From: DASXTB01 sp036505615
GTDB lineage: Bacteria > Acidobacteriota > UBA6911 > JACQSX01
Assembly: GCA_036505615.1 (NCBI GenBank)
Contig: DASXTB010000112.1
Location: forward strand, 1 to 37,988
Direction: 5' to 3'
Length of the DNA stretch: 37,988 bases
Below the pieces are notes generated by a model. That model had not been told where the DNA came from. It saw nothing but the letters and a program-made list of their open reading frames with translations, and searched no databases. Shown here in pieces: positions 8,280 through 16,946 of this stretch (positions within the stretch are counted from its first letter, which is position 1; the number at the start of each line of letters is the position of its first letter). The position numbers were made by a program, and so were the translations under genes.

Positions 8280-8690
8280 GGATGGCTCCGTTATAGTTTG
8301 ATATGGGTATTTTGTGTCCTTGGTTTCCTTCGTATCCCGCGAATCCTTCCGATCCCACATGGGAAACACTCCTTGGGAAAAAATGAATTGGATAAACGGC
8401 CCTAAAAGCCCATTCTACTTGATCCCCAGGAAGAGGGGAAGTGAGATAGGTTACTCAATTATCGATTTCGGATTGCGGATTTGGGATTGCGGATTTGGGA
8501 TTGCGGATTTCAGATGGCGGATTGCGGATTTGGGATTGTCGATTTCAGAATGCTAAATGAGAATGCAACAACGGGATTTAACCTGGATTATTCATAAATC
8601 CGGAAAGCGAGCCGCGGATTACAATGAGATGAAGACGCATAAGATTTTAGGTCACGCGCGGGAAACGTCAAAATCTCCCCCTCAACGGCG
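8280..8690. repeat. Intergenic region with two array families
   Basis: Between the divergent bactofilin and queC genes. Around 8308-8357 there is a degenerate TTGGTTTCCTTCGTATCC-like array. At about 8458-8548 there are seven or more GCGGATT-type heptamers; the inverse heptamers (AATCCGC) follow at about 8697-8731 inside the queC start. The rest shows no convincing gene. Confidence 0.65.
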
Positions 8691-9404
8691 ATGAAGGCAA
8701 TCCGCAATCCACAATCCGAAAGCCGCAATAAGTTAGCGATTTGCCTTGTCTCCGGGGGCTTGGACAGTTGCGTCACCGTTGCTTTCGCCGCTCTGGAAAA
8801 CGACGAGTTGGCATTCTTTCACGCCAACTATGGCCAGCGCACCGAACAGCGCGAACTGCGTGCCTTTCAGAAGATTGGAGATTTTTATCAGGTAAGTAAG
8901 CGGCTCGTTTGCACTTTGACGCATCTGGCCGAAATCGGCGGATCGGCGCTTACGGATCGCAATATTCCGGTGCCGGAGGGAAAGCTGGACCGAAAGGGAA
9001 TTCCTGCCTCGTATGTGCCTTTCCGAAATGCCAACATCTTGAGCGCCGCCATCTCCTGGGGGGAAGTGCTGGGAGCCCGCGGGCTTTACATCGGCGCCGT
9101 GGAAGAAGACAGCTCAGGCTATCCTGACTGCCGCGAGCAGTTCTTCAACGCCTTTCAGACTGCGGCGAATCTTGGCACCAAACCGGAGACGAGCATTCAA
9201 ATCTGCACGCCGCTGATTCACATGCGCAAATCGGAGATCGTGCGGCAGGGTATGGCACTGGATGCTCCGCTGCACCTGTCCTGGTCCTGCTACCAGGCGG
9301 AAGATCTGGCGTGCGGCGAATGTGACAGTTGCCTGCTTCGGCTGCGCGGATTCCGCGAAGCCGGGGTACAGGACCCAATTGCATATAGAAAAGGCAAAGT
9401 GTAA
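8691..9404 (+). CDS. queC: 7-cyano-7-deazaguanine synthase QueC
   Basis: A 237-aa ATP-dependent enzyme that converts 7-carboxy-7-deazaguanine to preQ0 in queuosine biosynthesis. The PP-loop SGGLDS is at residues 21-26, followed by the family stretch FHANYGQRTEQREL and VPFRNANIL. Near the C-terminus the zinc-binding cysteines sit in SCYQAEDLACGECDSC. Length and motif order match QueC. The first 13 residues (MKAIRNPQSESRN) are translated from AATCCGC-type repeat DNA, unlike any conserved QueC start, but no other start codon lies between them and the PP-loop. No other queuosine gene is in the window. Confidence 0.93.
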   Translation: MKAIRNPQSESRNKLAICLVSGGLDSCVTVAFAALENDELAFFHANYGQRTEQRELRAFQKIGDFYQVSKRLVCTLTHLAEIGGSALTDRNIPVPEGKLDRKGIPASYVPFRNANILSAAISWGEVLGARGLYIGAVEEDSSGYPDCREQFFNAFQTAANLGTKPETSIQICTPLIHMRKSEIVRQGMALDAPLHLSWSCYQAEDLACGECDSCLLRLRGFREAGVQDPIAYRKGKV

Positions 9405-9407
9405 CGA

Positions 9408-9655
9408 CGGCAGGAGGCAGGAGGCAGGAAGCAGGAAGCAGGAGGCAGGAGGCAGGAGGCAGGAGGCAGGAAGCAGGAGGCAGGAAGCAGGAGGCAGGAA
9501 GCAGGAGGCAGGAGGCAAGGAAAAAGCGTCATTTGTCATTGGTCATTAGGCATTCGTGCGATCAATGACTAATGACGGATGACAAATGACGTCTTTCGGT
9601 ATTTCCTGCTTCCTGCCGTCTGCCTCCTGCTTCCTGCCTTCTGCAGCCTGTTTCT
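9408..9655. repeat. Nested inverted arrays (GGCAGGA outer, GTCATTT inner)
   Basis: Outer left arm 9408-9517 has about fifteen GGCAGGA/AGCAGGA heptamers; the inverse (CCTGCTTCCTGCC) returns at 9604-9643. Inside, GTCATTTGTCATTGGTCATT at 9528-9547 faces its inverse at 9565-9591. The whole could form one long hairpin. It begins four bases after the queC stop. Confidence 0.8.
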
Positions 9656-9660
9656 TGCCG

Positions 9661-9855
9661 CTACGGGCGCTTCTCGAGATGGTTGTCAATTGAGAGCAAC
9701 ACAAAGCAGATGGCTACAAGCAGGGAAATTCCCGCTCCGAGCAGCCAGGCGCGCGACGTAACGAAGATCTTGTTTTGCTGCAAGATTGCGATGACGCCGA
9801 TCAGCGCTGAGATAAAACCAGCAAGGAGAGCTACGTAAGCAAGGTTCTTGAGCAT
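9661..9855 (-). CDS. Small two-helix membrane protein, unknown function
   Basis: A 64-aa protein with two predicted membrane helices, VALLAGFISALIGVIAIL and WLLGAGISLLVAICFVLLSI, joined by a short polar loop with QQNKIFVTSR. I do not recognise the family. The start is well supported: GGGAGGGG lies six to ten bases before the ATG at 9855. It is divergent from the OsmC gene and its stop abuts the array at 9408-9655. Confidence 0.65.
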   Translation of the reverse strand: MLKNLAYVALLAGFISALIGVIAILQQNKIFVTSRAWLLGAGISLLVAICFVLLSIDNHLEKRP

Positions 9856-9952
9856 GTGCCCCTCCCTTCAGGTTACAGGTGAACCAGTGCAAGACTGACA
9901 TGATGATCCAACTGGGCGCCTCGCACGTCAAGTATGACTTTTGGGGAAGAGT

Positions 9953-10369
9953 ATGGAAATTACGACGGAAATAAAACTGAAATTGCGGTGGCAACGAGGC
10001 CTGCAGTTCCAGATAAAGACCCCTTCGCGAAATGAAGTCCTGCTGGATGGGGAGCAGAAACAGGGTATTTCTCCTATGGAGGCCCTGCTCGGTGCTCTGT
10101 GCGGCTGTATGGCGACTGACGTGGTGACGATTCTGCAGAAGATGCGCGCTGATTTAAAGAGTTTGACCGTCGCTGCCTCCGGTGCCCGCAATGCAGAGCC
10201 TCCGAGATTCTTTCGAAAGATTGAACTTGTTTTCTCAGTTACAGGCAGCGTCCCAGCGGAACGCGTAGAACATGCGATCCAGCTTTCTTTCGAACGCTAC
10301 TGCAGCGTCTTCCACTCTTTGCGCAAAGATCTGGAAGTTACCCATCGAGTTGAAATTCAGCGGGAATAA
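9953..10369 (+). CDS. OsmC/Ohr family protein
   Basis: A 138-aa protein of the OsmC-like fold. ISPMEALLGALCGCMATDVV matches the family core with the conserved central Cys region; VTHRVEIQ ends the domain. OsmC proteins are thiol-dependent peroxidases, though the YhfA-like branch, which this resembles in length, is less clearly so. The ATG at 9953 has GGGGAAGA just upstream and is preferred to the TTG at 9941. No co-transcribed partner is visible; a paired array follows 16 bases after the stop. Confidence 0.85.
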   Translation: MEITTEIKLKLRWQRGLQFQIKTPSRNEVLLDGEQKQGISPMEALLGALCGCMATDVVTILQKMRADLKSLTVAASGARNAEPPRFFRKIELVFSVTGSVPAERVEHAIQLSFERYCSVFHSLRKDLEVTHRVEIQRE

Positions 10370-10384
10370 GCAAGGGCTTAAACT

Positions 10385-10516
10385 CAGGTCGCAAGTCGCA
10401 GGTCGCAGGTCGCAAGGATGAAAGCGGAACGCGCTCTGCTTTTGTCAGTAATTTCTTGAAGCCCATGCTGAACCGACAGTCGATGGCTTGCGACCTGCGA
10501 CTTGCGACCTGCGACT
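10385..10516. repeat. AGGTCGC-type heptamer arrays as inverted arms
   Basis: Left arm 10385-10416 is CAGGTCGCAAGTCGCAGGTC and further units; right arm 10487-10516 is its inverse (GCGACCTGCGACTTGCGACC). A 70-bp loop without an ORF separates them. This is the same family that is inserted in trpC. Confidence 0.8.
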
Positions 10517-10533
10517 GAAATAGGGAGATCATC

Positions 10534-11835
10534 ATGAAAAGCAAACTCACTTACCTTTCGATTCTGGCAGTTGTCGTGGAGATATTCTTGCATGCCCAAA
10601 CACCACAACACCTCATTGCGATCCGCTGTGGCCGGCTGATCGACGGCAGGTCCGATGCGCCACTGTCGAACGCGACGGTTTTGGTTCGCGGAGATCGGAT
10701 CGATAAAGTGGGAATCGGAATCGAAGCCCCGCCGGACGCCGAAGCCATCGATTTATCCACAGCTACGGCGCTGCCGGGTTTGATCGACTCCCACACCCAT
10801 ATCCTGCTGCAGGGAGACATCACCGCCGCCGATTACGATGAGCAGCTCTTGAAGGAATCGATTCCTTACAGGACGATTCGCGCCACGGTAGCTGCCAAAA
10901 CCGCTCTCATGAACGGATTCACCGCGCTTCGGGATCTGGAGACCGAAGGCGCAATGTACGCAGACGTGGACGTGAAGACCGCCATCAACCGAGGAATCAT
11001 CCCCGGACCGCGCCTGTTTGTCGCCACTCGCGCGCTGAGTGCTACCGGCATGTATCCCCTGCAGGGCTATTCCTGGGAGTTGAGAGTTCCGCAGGGTGTT
11101 CAGATTGTCGATGGCGCCGAGAATCTTCGCAAAGCAGTTCGGGAACAGGTTCAGTACGGAGCCGATTGGATCAAATTCTATGCAGACCGCCGTTACTACC
11201 TCAACGACGAAGGAGCTTTGCGCAGCTGGGTGAACTTCACAGAAGAAGAAATGAAAGCGCTGGTGAACGAGGCCCACCGCTTGGGAAAGAAGGTCGCGGC
11301 CCACGCTATGGGACGCGACGGCATAGAAGGGGCGCTAAAAGCAGGCGCCGACACCATCGAGCACGGCGACGGTCTGGACGACGAGATGATGGACCTGATG
11401 GTCCGCCGCGGAGTTTACTGGTGCCCCACTATTTACGTGGGCGTTTACGTCGCGCAGGGACGTGCGCAAACGGGCGCCCCCATCTGGATGAAAATGATAG
11501 AGCTTGAAAAGGAAGCCTTTGCCAAGGCGCTGAAGAAGGGAGTGAGAATTGCTTTCGGAACCGACGCCGGCGGCTTTGCCTGGACCGAGAACCAGGCGAA
11601 GGAATTCTCCTACATGGTCAGCTACGGAATGTCACCGATGAAGGCGATCCAGTCGGCCACCAGGGTCGCATCGGAACTGCTGGGTCAAGAGCACAACCTC
11701 GGAACAATCGCCGCCGGACAATACGCGGACATTATCGCCGTAACAGCGGATCCCTTGAAGGACATCTCTCAACTGCAAAATGTGAAATTCGTGATGAAGG
11801 CCGGTGTTGTGTATCGAAATGACCTGGCGCGTTAG
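10534..11835 (+). CDS. Secreted metal-dependent amidohydrolase (imidazolonepropionase/prolidase-like)
   Basis: A 433-aa protein with a Sec-type signal, roughly residues 1-21 (hydrophobic YLSILAVVVEIFL). It belongs to the amidohydrolase superfamily: LIDSHTHI carries the first two metal ligands (His87, His89). AAHAMG supplies a later His, IEHGD another, and FGTDAGGF the final Asp. The end, GTIAAGQYADIIAV, is the usual small beta domain of these enzymes. Related proteins hydrolyse Xaa-Pro dipeptides or cyclic amides; the substrate is not predictable. AGGGAG eight bases before the ATG supports the start. No operon partner. Confidence 0.88.
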   Translation: MKSKLTYLSILAVVVEIFLHAQTPQHLIAIRCGRLIDGRSDAPLSNATVLVRGDRIDKVGIGIEAPPDAEAIDLSTATALPGLIDSHTHILLQGDITAADYDEQLLKESIPYRTIRATVAAKTALMNGFTALRDLETEGAMYADVDVKTAINRGIIPGPRLFVATRALSATGMYPLQGYSWELRVPQGVQIVDGAENLRKAVREQVQYGADWIKFYADRRYYLNDEGALRSWVNFTEEEMKALVNEAHRLGKKVAAHAMGRDGIEGALKAGADTIEHGDGLDDEMMDLMVRRGVYWCPTIYVGVYVAQGRAQTGAPIWMKMIELEKEAFAKALKKGVRIAFGTDAGGFAWTENQAKEFSYMVSYGMSPMKAIQSATRVASELLGQEHNLGTIAAGQYADIIAVTADPLKDISQLQNVKFVMKAGVVYRNDLAR

Positions 11836-11955
11836 AGGCGGCCCAGCTGCCGGGCCGTGGTGCCGCTGGGGCGGCTTTGCCGCGCCCAGGCCGCTTCCAG
11901 CGGCCTTTCCCGAAGGGTTTCAGCCCCGGCCTTTCGAGGCCGGGGTGCAAAGCGC
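11836..11955. repeat. GC-rich stem-loops between convergent genes
   Basis: Contains GGCCGCTTCCAGCGGCC and CCCCGGCC-TTTCGA-GGCCGGGG, plus looser GGGGCGGC/GCCGCGCCC pairing. Lying between converging genes, it may act as a bidirectional transcription stop, though there is no clear T run, or it may be a hairpin element. Confidence 0.5.
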
Positions 11956-11984
11956 GAGTATAACCATCAGCCTCGAGGCCGTTT

Positions 11985-13565
11985 CTATATCGCGTCGGAG
12001 CTCCTCTTGAATTGAAAGGAGGGCTTTTCAGCCAAAGGAGTTCTAGTGCGGTTTAGCAAACGCTGGATACGCGCCACCAACTCGATCATCGAAAATGGTT
12101 TTCGGATGTAGTCATGCACTCCCAGCGGTCCTACCTGCGCAACTTCACTATCAGCAGCCATCGATGTAATCAGCATAATGGGAATTTCCACAAACACAGG
12201 GATCTGGCGAAGACGTTTGAGAACCTCCACTCCGTCCATCCCCGGCATTTTTGCATCCACTATCAGCAGAGAAAACGGAGTGCCCTGCGCCGCCGTCATG
12301 GCGGAGTCACCGTCGGTGCATCGCACGACTTCGAAACCTTCGTCCTTCAGCCGCTGCTCGATGGCAGCTGCCAGAAGTTCGTCGCTCTCGGCAAGAAGGA
12401 TTCGAGATCCTGCGCTCTCTTCCGACAGCACACGGTTCCTGCCGGTCGCTTTCGCTCGATAGAGAAACCGATCAGCTTCAGCGATGGCTTCATCCATCAG
12501 GATCGTCTCCCGGACTTTTGATACTCCCGCAGAGAAAGTCACGCTAACAGTTCGCCCGTCGACGGCTTGAAAGCGCTGTTCCCGAATCACCTCGAGCGCC
12601 TTGCTGAGCGCCCGGACTGCGCCCGCCGGCTGCGTCTTGGGAAAAAATGCGATGAATTCCTCACCTCCCCAACGGGCCAGAAAGTCGGATCTGCGGAGAG
12701 CGGCGGCAATCACTGACGCTGCTCGGCGCAGGACATCATCACCTACGGCATGCCCGTAGCCATCGTTGATCATCTTAAAACCATCAAAGTCGATCATAGC
12801 CAGTGAGAGAGGTTCGTTCGCCCTGACGGCAAGCGCGTGGGCTCGCTTGAAAGCCTCAGTGAAAGCGATGCGGTTAGGCAAACCGGTAAGGGAGTCCTGA
12901 CGGGCTTCCCGCGCAATCTCCCTGACCCGGTGGAGCTTGGCCGCCACGGCAGCCGATAATGTTTCCGGATCGAATGGTTTTTCGAAATACTCATCCGCTC
13001 CCAACGCAAAACATTCCGTTTTGGGCAATGTTCCCACGCGGGCGGAAAGAACGAAAATCGGAATACCCGCTGTGCGATGGCGATCGCGCAGCCGAACCAG
13101 CAACCTTCGCCCATCCATGTCGGCTAGGCTGAGATCCAGCAGAATCAGCGAGATCTCCTTCTCCTCAAGAACCCGTTCGGCATCCGCGGCGGTCTTTGCC
13201 AAATGGATTTCACGATGAGCCGCATAGAGTTTCAAGTGAAGAAGGTGGGCAGTCTCCGGATCATCCTCGATGACAAGAATCCCCGTTTCCTCGGCATCGC
13301 CATTGGAAGTAACTTGGCGAAGAGCATTGAGAAGGTCCTCCAGACGAGTGGGGAGATCTTCGATAGCCTGCTGCAAGGCCTGGGCTACTTCGGAAACTTG
13401 AGGAAAACCGTGGAGTCGGCCCGAGACTCGAAGCGCATGGGCGATTCTGTAAATCGACTCGATTGCCTCAGGGGAGTTTTCTCGAAGCGCTCTCTGGGCG
13501 ACTTCGAGCACGTTGATTTGAGCAGCCAAGGCCTCCCCATACCGCGGTGTTGATTCAGCCATCAT
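11985..13565 (-). CDS. Response regulator with HPt-like, REC, GGDEF and REC domains
   Basis: A protein of about 526 aa. Near residues 20-75 a helical stretch with YRIAHALRVSGRLHGF resembles an HPt domain with a candidate phospho-His. The first receiver domain follows (VIEDDPETA, acceptor Asp in LILLDLSLADMDG, Lys in FEKPF). Next comes a GGDEF domain with an intact active site RWGGEEF and the upstream substrate region FDGFKMINDGYGHAVGDDVL, so cyclic-di-GMP synthesis is likely. The last domain is a second receiver (LLAESDE, LLIVDAKMPGMDG, YIRKPF). AGAGAAGAAGG precedes tandem ATG codons at 13565/13562; 13586 is a less likely start. A PilZ gene lies 3 kb away. Confidence 0.88.
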   Translation of the reverse strand: MMAESTPRYGEALAAQINVLEVAQRALRENSPEAIESIYRIAHALRVSGRLHGFPQVSEVAQALQQAIEDLPTRLEDLLNALRQVTSNGDAEETGILVIEDDPETAHLLHLKLYAAHREIHLAKTAADAERVLEEKEISLILLDLSLADMDGRRLLVRLRDRHRTAGIPIFVLSARVGTLPKTECFALGADEYFEKPFDPETLSAAVAAKLHRVREIAREARQDSLTGLPNRIAFTEAFKRAHALAVRANEPLSLAMIDFDGFKMINDGYGHAVGDDVLRRAASVIAAALRRSDFLARWGGEEFIAFFPKTQPAGAVRALSKALEVIREQRFQAVDGRTVSVTFSAGVSKVRETILMDEAIAEADRFLYRAKATGRNRVLSEESAGSRILLAESDELLAAAIEQRLKDEGFEVVRCTDGDSAMTAAQGTPFSLLIVDAKMPGMDGVEVLKRLRQIPVFVEIPIMLITSMAADSEVAQVGPLGVHDYIRKPFSMIELVARIQRLLNRTRTPLAEKPSFQFKRSSDAI

Positions 13566-13658
13566 CCTTCTTCTCTTCCGATGCAAGATCTAGAAGACTG
13601 CTCTTGGGGAGGAGGGCCTTCGAGCCTTCGCTCCAGCTGTCGTCGAGCTCAGAGAATT

Positions 13659-13738
13659 TTGGGGGCCAGCCAGAAGGAACACGTGCCGGAAAAGATCAGA
13701 TTAAATCTGATTGGATTTGAAATCTCGATCCGGCCCCC
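13659..13738. promoter_or_regulatory. Palindrome and stem between the monooxygenase end and the GGDEF regulator start
   Basis: ATCAGATT-A-AATCTGAT at 13695-13711 is a perfect 17-bp palindrome of operator size. It lies inside a larger stem formed by GGGGGCC (13659-13665) and GGCCCCC (13732-13738). Either a regulator site for the GGDEF gene that starts at 13565 or a transcript end for the gene stopping at 13751; no T run decides it. Confidence 0.4.
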
Positions 13739-13750
13739 AGCCAGTATACT

Positions 13751-15151
13751 CTATTGCCGATTGCGAGCAACACCGCGATCGGAAGGCGCGAGATCCACCT
13801 CCCAGAATCTGGAGAAGCTGTTTAAGTTGGTCTTTCCCAGTGCGGGTACCAGCTCTTCTCCGTCCAGTGTAAAATGCAGAAACGCAATGCACATTTCGTC
13901 CGAGGTATTCTCTCCCCAACCGACATCCACCGGAGGGCTGTTCGGATTGTCAGGATTGTCGGAAGAATTGTCGTAATAAGCGGTCAGATTGACGCGCGTT
14001 CCCGTTTTCAGCGCTATCGGATCCTTGTAATAGTACGTCGCCTGGTAGTGAAAGTCCCAGTTTGGCACGTCCACCAAACAAAGCTGCCTCTTGTCCGGAG
14101 TAGTTGCCGTTACGGTCATCTTCTTTCCCAGCAAATGCATGTGGGGAGTGACTCCCAACAAATGGACATCCACCGGAAGCGACGAAAGACTGTAAGGGAG
14201 AGACGCCGTGACTTTATAATTGCTTGCGCCAGCCGGGATCTTGAAGGTCGTGTTGATGATGGGAAGCGCCAGCAAAGTCTTTCGCACCGGCACTTTCGAA
14301 AAGTACAGTCCCACCTCGGTCCGGTCCGTTTCCCGCTTTCCGCTGTGAGCGCTGTAGTGCACTTGCATTACAACACGAGAGTTGGCCGGCAGAAACATTG
14401 CCACGCCATCGGGAAGCAGCTTGGGACGGTTTCCCGGGGCCCAGCCGCCCAGCGCATAAACAAACGAAAAGCCTGGCCCGCCAAAGCAGGTGTAACCGGG
14501 GTCAGGATCCTGCGCGTCCAGCTCCTGAGATTTTGTCGAGGTGTCCACAAACAGCAGCACATGGTGGACCATGGCCCGGCTTCCAGGAAGGATTTCGGCG
14601 GCGCTCACATAACGGTTTTCGGTTAAATTGGTGGGAAGAACAAAACAGCGATAAACGTCGCCTCTGGAGAAATCCGGCGTCATTGGTTCATCCATGGCCA
14701 GGATCAGGTCCGGCTGCCCCAGAGACCAGCCGGAATTGAACTTCATTGGCGGAGGCAAATCGGCCGGAGCGCCTTCCGGAGCTCCCGAATCGACCCAACG
14801 CCGAATGTCGCGAATTTCCTCTACGGTTAAAGACGGGTTGTCCTGAAAATCGATGCATTCGGAATTGACGTGCCAGGGAGGCATGATTCGGTTGCCCGTC
14901 TGATAGAGCATTGCCTGGCGGTGATCGTAAGCATCCTGATAGCTGATCAGCGAGAACGGAGCAATATCTTCCGGATGATGGCAGGTTTGGCAATGGGCCT
15001 GCAAAATTCGCGCTATCTGTTTGTTGAAAGTAACCGGCTCTTCTGTCTCTGTAGTGACCGGCCGCCTGCTTGAGCCGGGATGTTGAGCCGGTAAAAGGGC
15101 CGTAAGTCCGGCGAGAAGAATACTTGCCAGCAAAACTGGTTTACGAAACAT
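13751..15151 (-). CDS. Exported heme c plus copper type II ascorbate-dependent monooxygenase-like protein
   Basis: A 466-aa protein with a signal peptide (hydrophobic PVLLASILLAGLTALLPA). Residues 40-130 contain a single c-type heme motif CQTCH (Cys54, Cys57, His58) in a region like the Planctomycete-type cytochrome domain (HCQTCHHPEDIAPFSL, MPPWH). Residues about 150-450 resemble the two-domain PHM/DBM fold: AMVHHVLLFVD, a VVMQVHYSAHSG segment, GVTPHMHLLGKKM and DEMCIAFLHF supply His and Met candidate copper ligands. It would act outside the cytoplasm. Substrate unknown; the heme could feed electrons in place of ascorbate (inference). No operon partner. Confidence 0.8.
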   Translation of the reverse strand: MFRKPVLLASILLAGLTALLPAQHPGSSRRPVTTETEEPVTFNKQIARILQAHCQTCHHPEDIAPFSLISYQDAYDHRQAMLYQTGNRIMPPWHVNSECIDFQDNPSLTVEEIRDIRRWVDSGAPEGAPADLPPPMKFNSGWSLGQPDLILAMDEPMTPDFSRGDVYRCFVLPTNLTENRYVSAAEILPGSRAMVHHVLLFVDTSTKSQELDAQDPDPGYTCFGGPGFSFVYALGGWAPGNRPKLLPDGVAMFLPANSRVVMQVHYSAHSGKRETDRTEVGLYFSKVPVRKTLLALPIINTTFKIPAGASNYKVTASLPYSLSSLPVDVHLLGVTPHMHLLGKKMTVTATTPDKRQLCLVDVPNWDFHYQATYYYKDPIALKTGTRVNLTAYYDNSSDNPDNPNSPPVDVGWGENTSDEMCIAFLHFTLDGEELVPALGKTNLNSFSRFWEVDLAPSDRGVARNRQ

Positions 15152-15223
15152 GCGGAACCTCGCTGTCTATTATACGGGGCAAACGAAAAGTTTGCTTCAA
15201 TTAAACCATGAGAAGAATTCTGA

Positions 15224-15323
15224 ACCACGGGGAACACGGGTAGATAATTCCGTCTGTCTAACAATAGCCAGTGACAATTAAATCGGCCTTCTTAATCCCC
15301 GTGTTCCCGGTGTTCCCCGTGGT
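15224..15323. repeat. Inverted-arm element (CCACGGGGAACACGGG)
   Basis: ACCACGGGGAACACGGG at 15224-15240 faces CCCCGTGTTCCCGGTGTTCCCC and GTGGT at 15297-15323, leaving a 56-bp AT-rich loop. No ORF. It occupies the gap between the stand-alone trpD end and the monooxygenase start. Confidence 0.75.
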
Positions 15324-15339
15324 TTCTTGAGACAAGCTT

Positions 15340-16437
15340 TCATGGGCGAGGTTCGACCGCACCCTGTGAAAAGCTGTTGCTGAAAGCGATCAGCTCTTCC
15401 AGCTTTCTGAGCGCCGCCCCTGAATCGATGGAATCAGCAGACAAGCGGACTCCTTCTTTGAAAGTGGATGCCCGTTTTCCGGCCATTGCGGCTGCGGCTG
15501 CGTTCATTAAGACGATGTCGCGCCGGGGCCCTTTCTCGCTCCTCAGGATATTCAACGTGATGTCGGCGTTCTCGCGAACCGATCCGCCGCGCAGTTCTTC
15601 GATGCTGGCGCGAGGTACTCCGAAGTCCTGTGGCGTTACCTCGTAGGTTCGAATGGAGCCGTCGTGCACCTCAGAAATCCTGCTCGGCCCGGTGTTGGAA
15701 ATCTCGTCCAGGTGATCTGCTCCATGGACGACAAAGGCTCGGCGCGTTCCCAGCTCCTTTAGAACGCTGGCCAGAGTTTCGGTCAGATGCTCGCTGTAAA
15801 CGCCCAGCACCTGAGATGACGCCCCCGCGGGATTGGTCAAGGGGCCCAGCATGTTGAACACGGTTCGGATTCTCATTTCCCTTCTGGCTAGCATCACCGC
15901 CTTCATGGCTTGATGCAATAACGGCGCAAATAGAAAGCCGATGCCCACCTCGTCGATACAGCGGGCTACCAGCCAGGGCGCAATCTGAATGTTGACACCC
16001 AACGCCTCCACCACATCCGCGCTGCCACACAGACTGGAAACCGATCTGTTCCCGTGCTTGGCCACGCGCAACCCGGTACCGGCCACAACAAAGGCGGTTG
16101 CCGTCGATACGTTGAACGTATTGCTGGCATCCCCGCCTGTCCCGCACGTGTCAACGAGCATCTCCCTCCCTGTGCCGGCCAGTGCGGAGGTCACTGGCCG
16201 ATGCGCCCAGATGGCGGCGGCGCGCCCGCGAAGCACTTGGGCGAAACCAATAAGTTCTTCGACTGTCTCACCTTTCATCCGTAGCGCAGTTAAGAATGCG
16301 GCAATCTGCACGTCGTGAGCGCTTCCCGACATGATTTCTTCCATTACGGTCTGCGCTTCTTCGCGACTGAGGTTCTGTTTTTCAACGAGGCGCTTCAGCG
16401 CATCAGCCACAATGGGAGAATTCACCGAATCGGCCAT
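15340..16437 (-). CDS. trpD: Anthranilate phosphoribosyltransferase (stand-alone paralogue)
   Basis: A 365-aa member of the TrpD family, which transfers phosphoribose from PRPP to anthranilate. It carries DTCGTGGD (PRPP diphosphate loop), FNVSTATAF, KHGNRSVSSLCGSADV, MKAVMLARREMRIRTVFNML with the anthranilate-site Arg, and GADHLDEIS with the metal-binding Asp-Glu. All key residues look canonical, more so than in the operon copy at 21037. The ATG at 16437 matches the usual TrpD start; the frame extends upstream without similarity. It is monocistronic and points away from the trp operon. A related specificity (TrpD2-like) cannot be excluded. Confidence 0.85.
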   Translation of the reverse strand: MADSVNSPIVADALKRLVEKQNLSREEAQTVMEEIMSGSAHDVQIAAFLTALRMKGETVEELIGFAQVLRGRAAAIWAHRPVTSALAGTGREMLVDTCGTGGDASNTFNVSTATAFVVAGTGLRVAKHGNRSVSSLCGSADVVEALGVNIQIAPWLVARCIDEVGIGFLFAPLLHQAMKAVMLARREMRIRTVFNMLGPLTNPAGASSQVLGVYSEHLTETLASVLKELGTRRAFVVHGADHLDEISNTGPSRISEVHDGSIRTYEVTPQDFGVPRASIEELRGGSVRENADITLNILRSEKGPRRDIVLMNAAAAAMAGKRASTFKEGVRLSADSIDSGAALRKLEELIAFSNSFSQGAVEPRP

Positions 16438-16586
16438 AGGGAATGATATTAGCACCTTCATCCGCACCGAATGTTCGTCAAATTCTCCTCTGTCTGGGCT
16501 CGTCACAAGATCCGGTTTTGCCGCAAGTTCTGCTATTATTACTGCGATAGCGGCATCCAAGTCGCTTGCCGCCGGTGGTAGAGCAC

Positions 16587-16946
16587 ATGTTACTGCCCAA
16601 GAACTCAAAATCCAGCTCTAATGGAATCGAGAACGGAGAGCGCCGCCAGCACCAGCGGATCTACATGCCCTTTCCTGCCAAGGTGCGCGCTATCGGCTTG
16701 AGCGGGGAGCCTTTCCATGTGGATACGGTGCTGGACAACATCAGTGCGGGCGGCGTTTACATTCGTCTGGCGCAGCCCGTCAAATTGGGAGAGAGAGTTT
16801 TTGTCGTTGTCCGCCTTTCTACCGGCAGGAAAAAGAACGAACGAGTTCCACGCCTGGCGATGCTGGGAACCGCAGTGCGTGTCGAGCGGCAGGCTGGAGG
16901 TCGTTGCGGCGTGGCCGTCGCATCTACTGGCACTCGGTTTCTGTGA
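16587..16946 (+). CDS. PilZ domain protein
   Basis: A 119-aa single-domain protein. The c-di-GMP binding signature is visible: RRQHQR (RxxxR) near residue 20 and DNISAGGVYI (D/NxSxxG) about 30 residues later, followed by the beta-barrel strands ending in GVAVASTGTRF. It probably acts as a c-di-GMP effector and may respond to the GGDEF regulator about 3 kb away (inference). ATG at 16587 follows GGTAGAG; a TTG at 16566 is also in frame. Its TGA overlaps the beginning of a GCGGATT array. Confidence 0.85.
   Translation: MLLPKNSKSSSNGIENGERRQHQRIYMPFPAKVRAIGLSGEPFHVDTVLDNISAGGVYIRLAQPVKLGERVFVVVRLSTGRKKNERVPRLAMLGTAVRVERQAGGRCGVAVASTGTRFL

Noticed and set aside
9114..9539. Long minus-strand ORFs rich in Pro/Cys/Leu over the queC end
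   Set aside because: They are translations of the GGCAGGA array and the antisense of queC, open only because the heptamer lacks stops.
9408..9655. CRISPR-like array
   Set aside because: The units are 7 bp, directly adjacent and without unique spacers, and there are no cas genes nearby.
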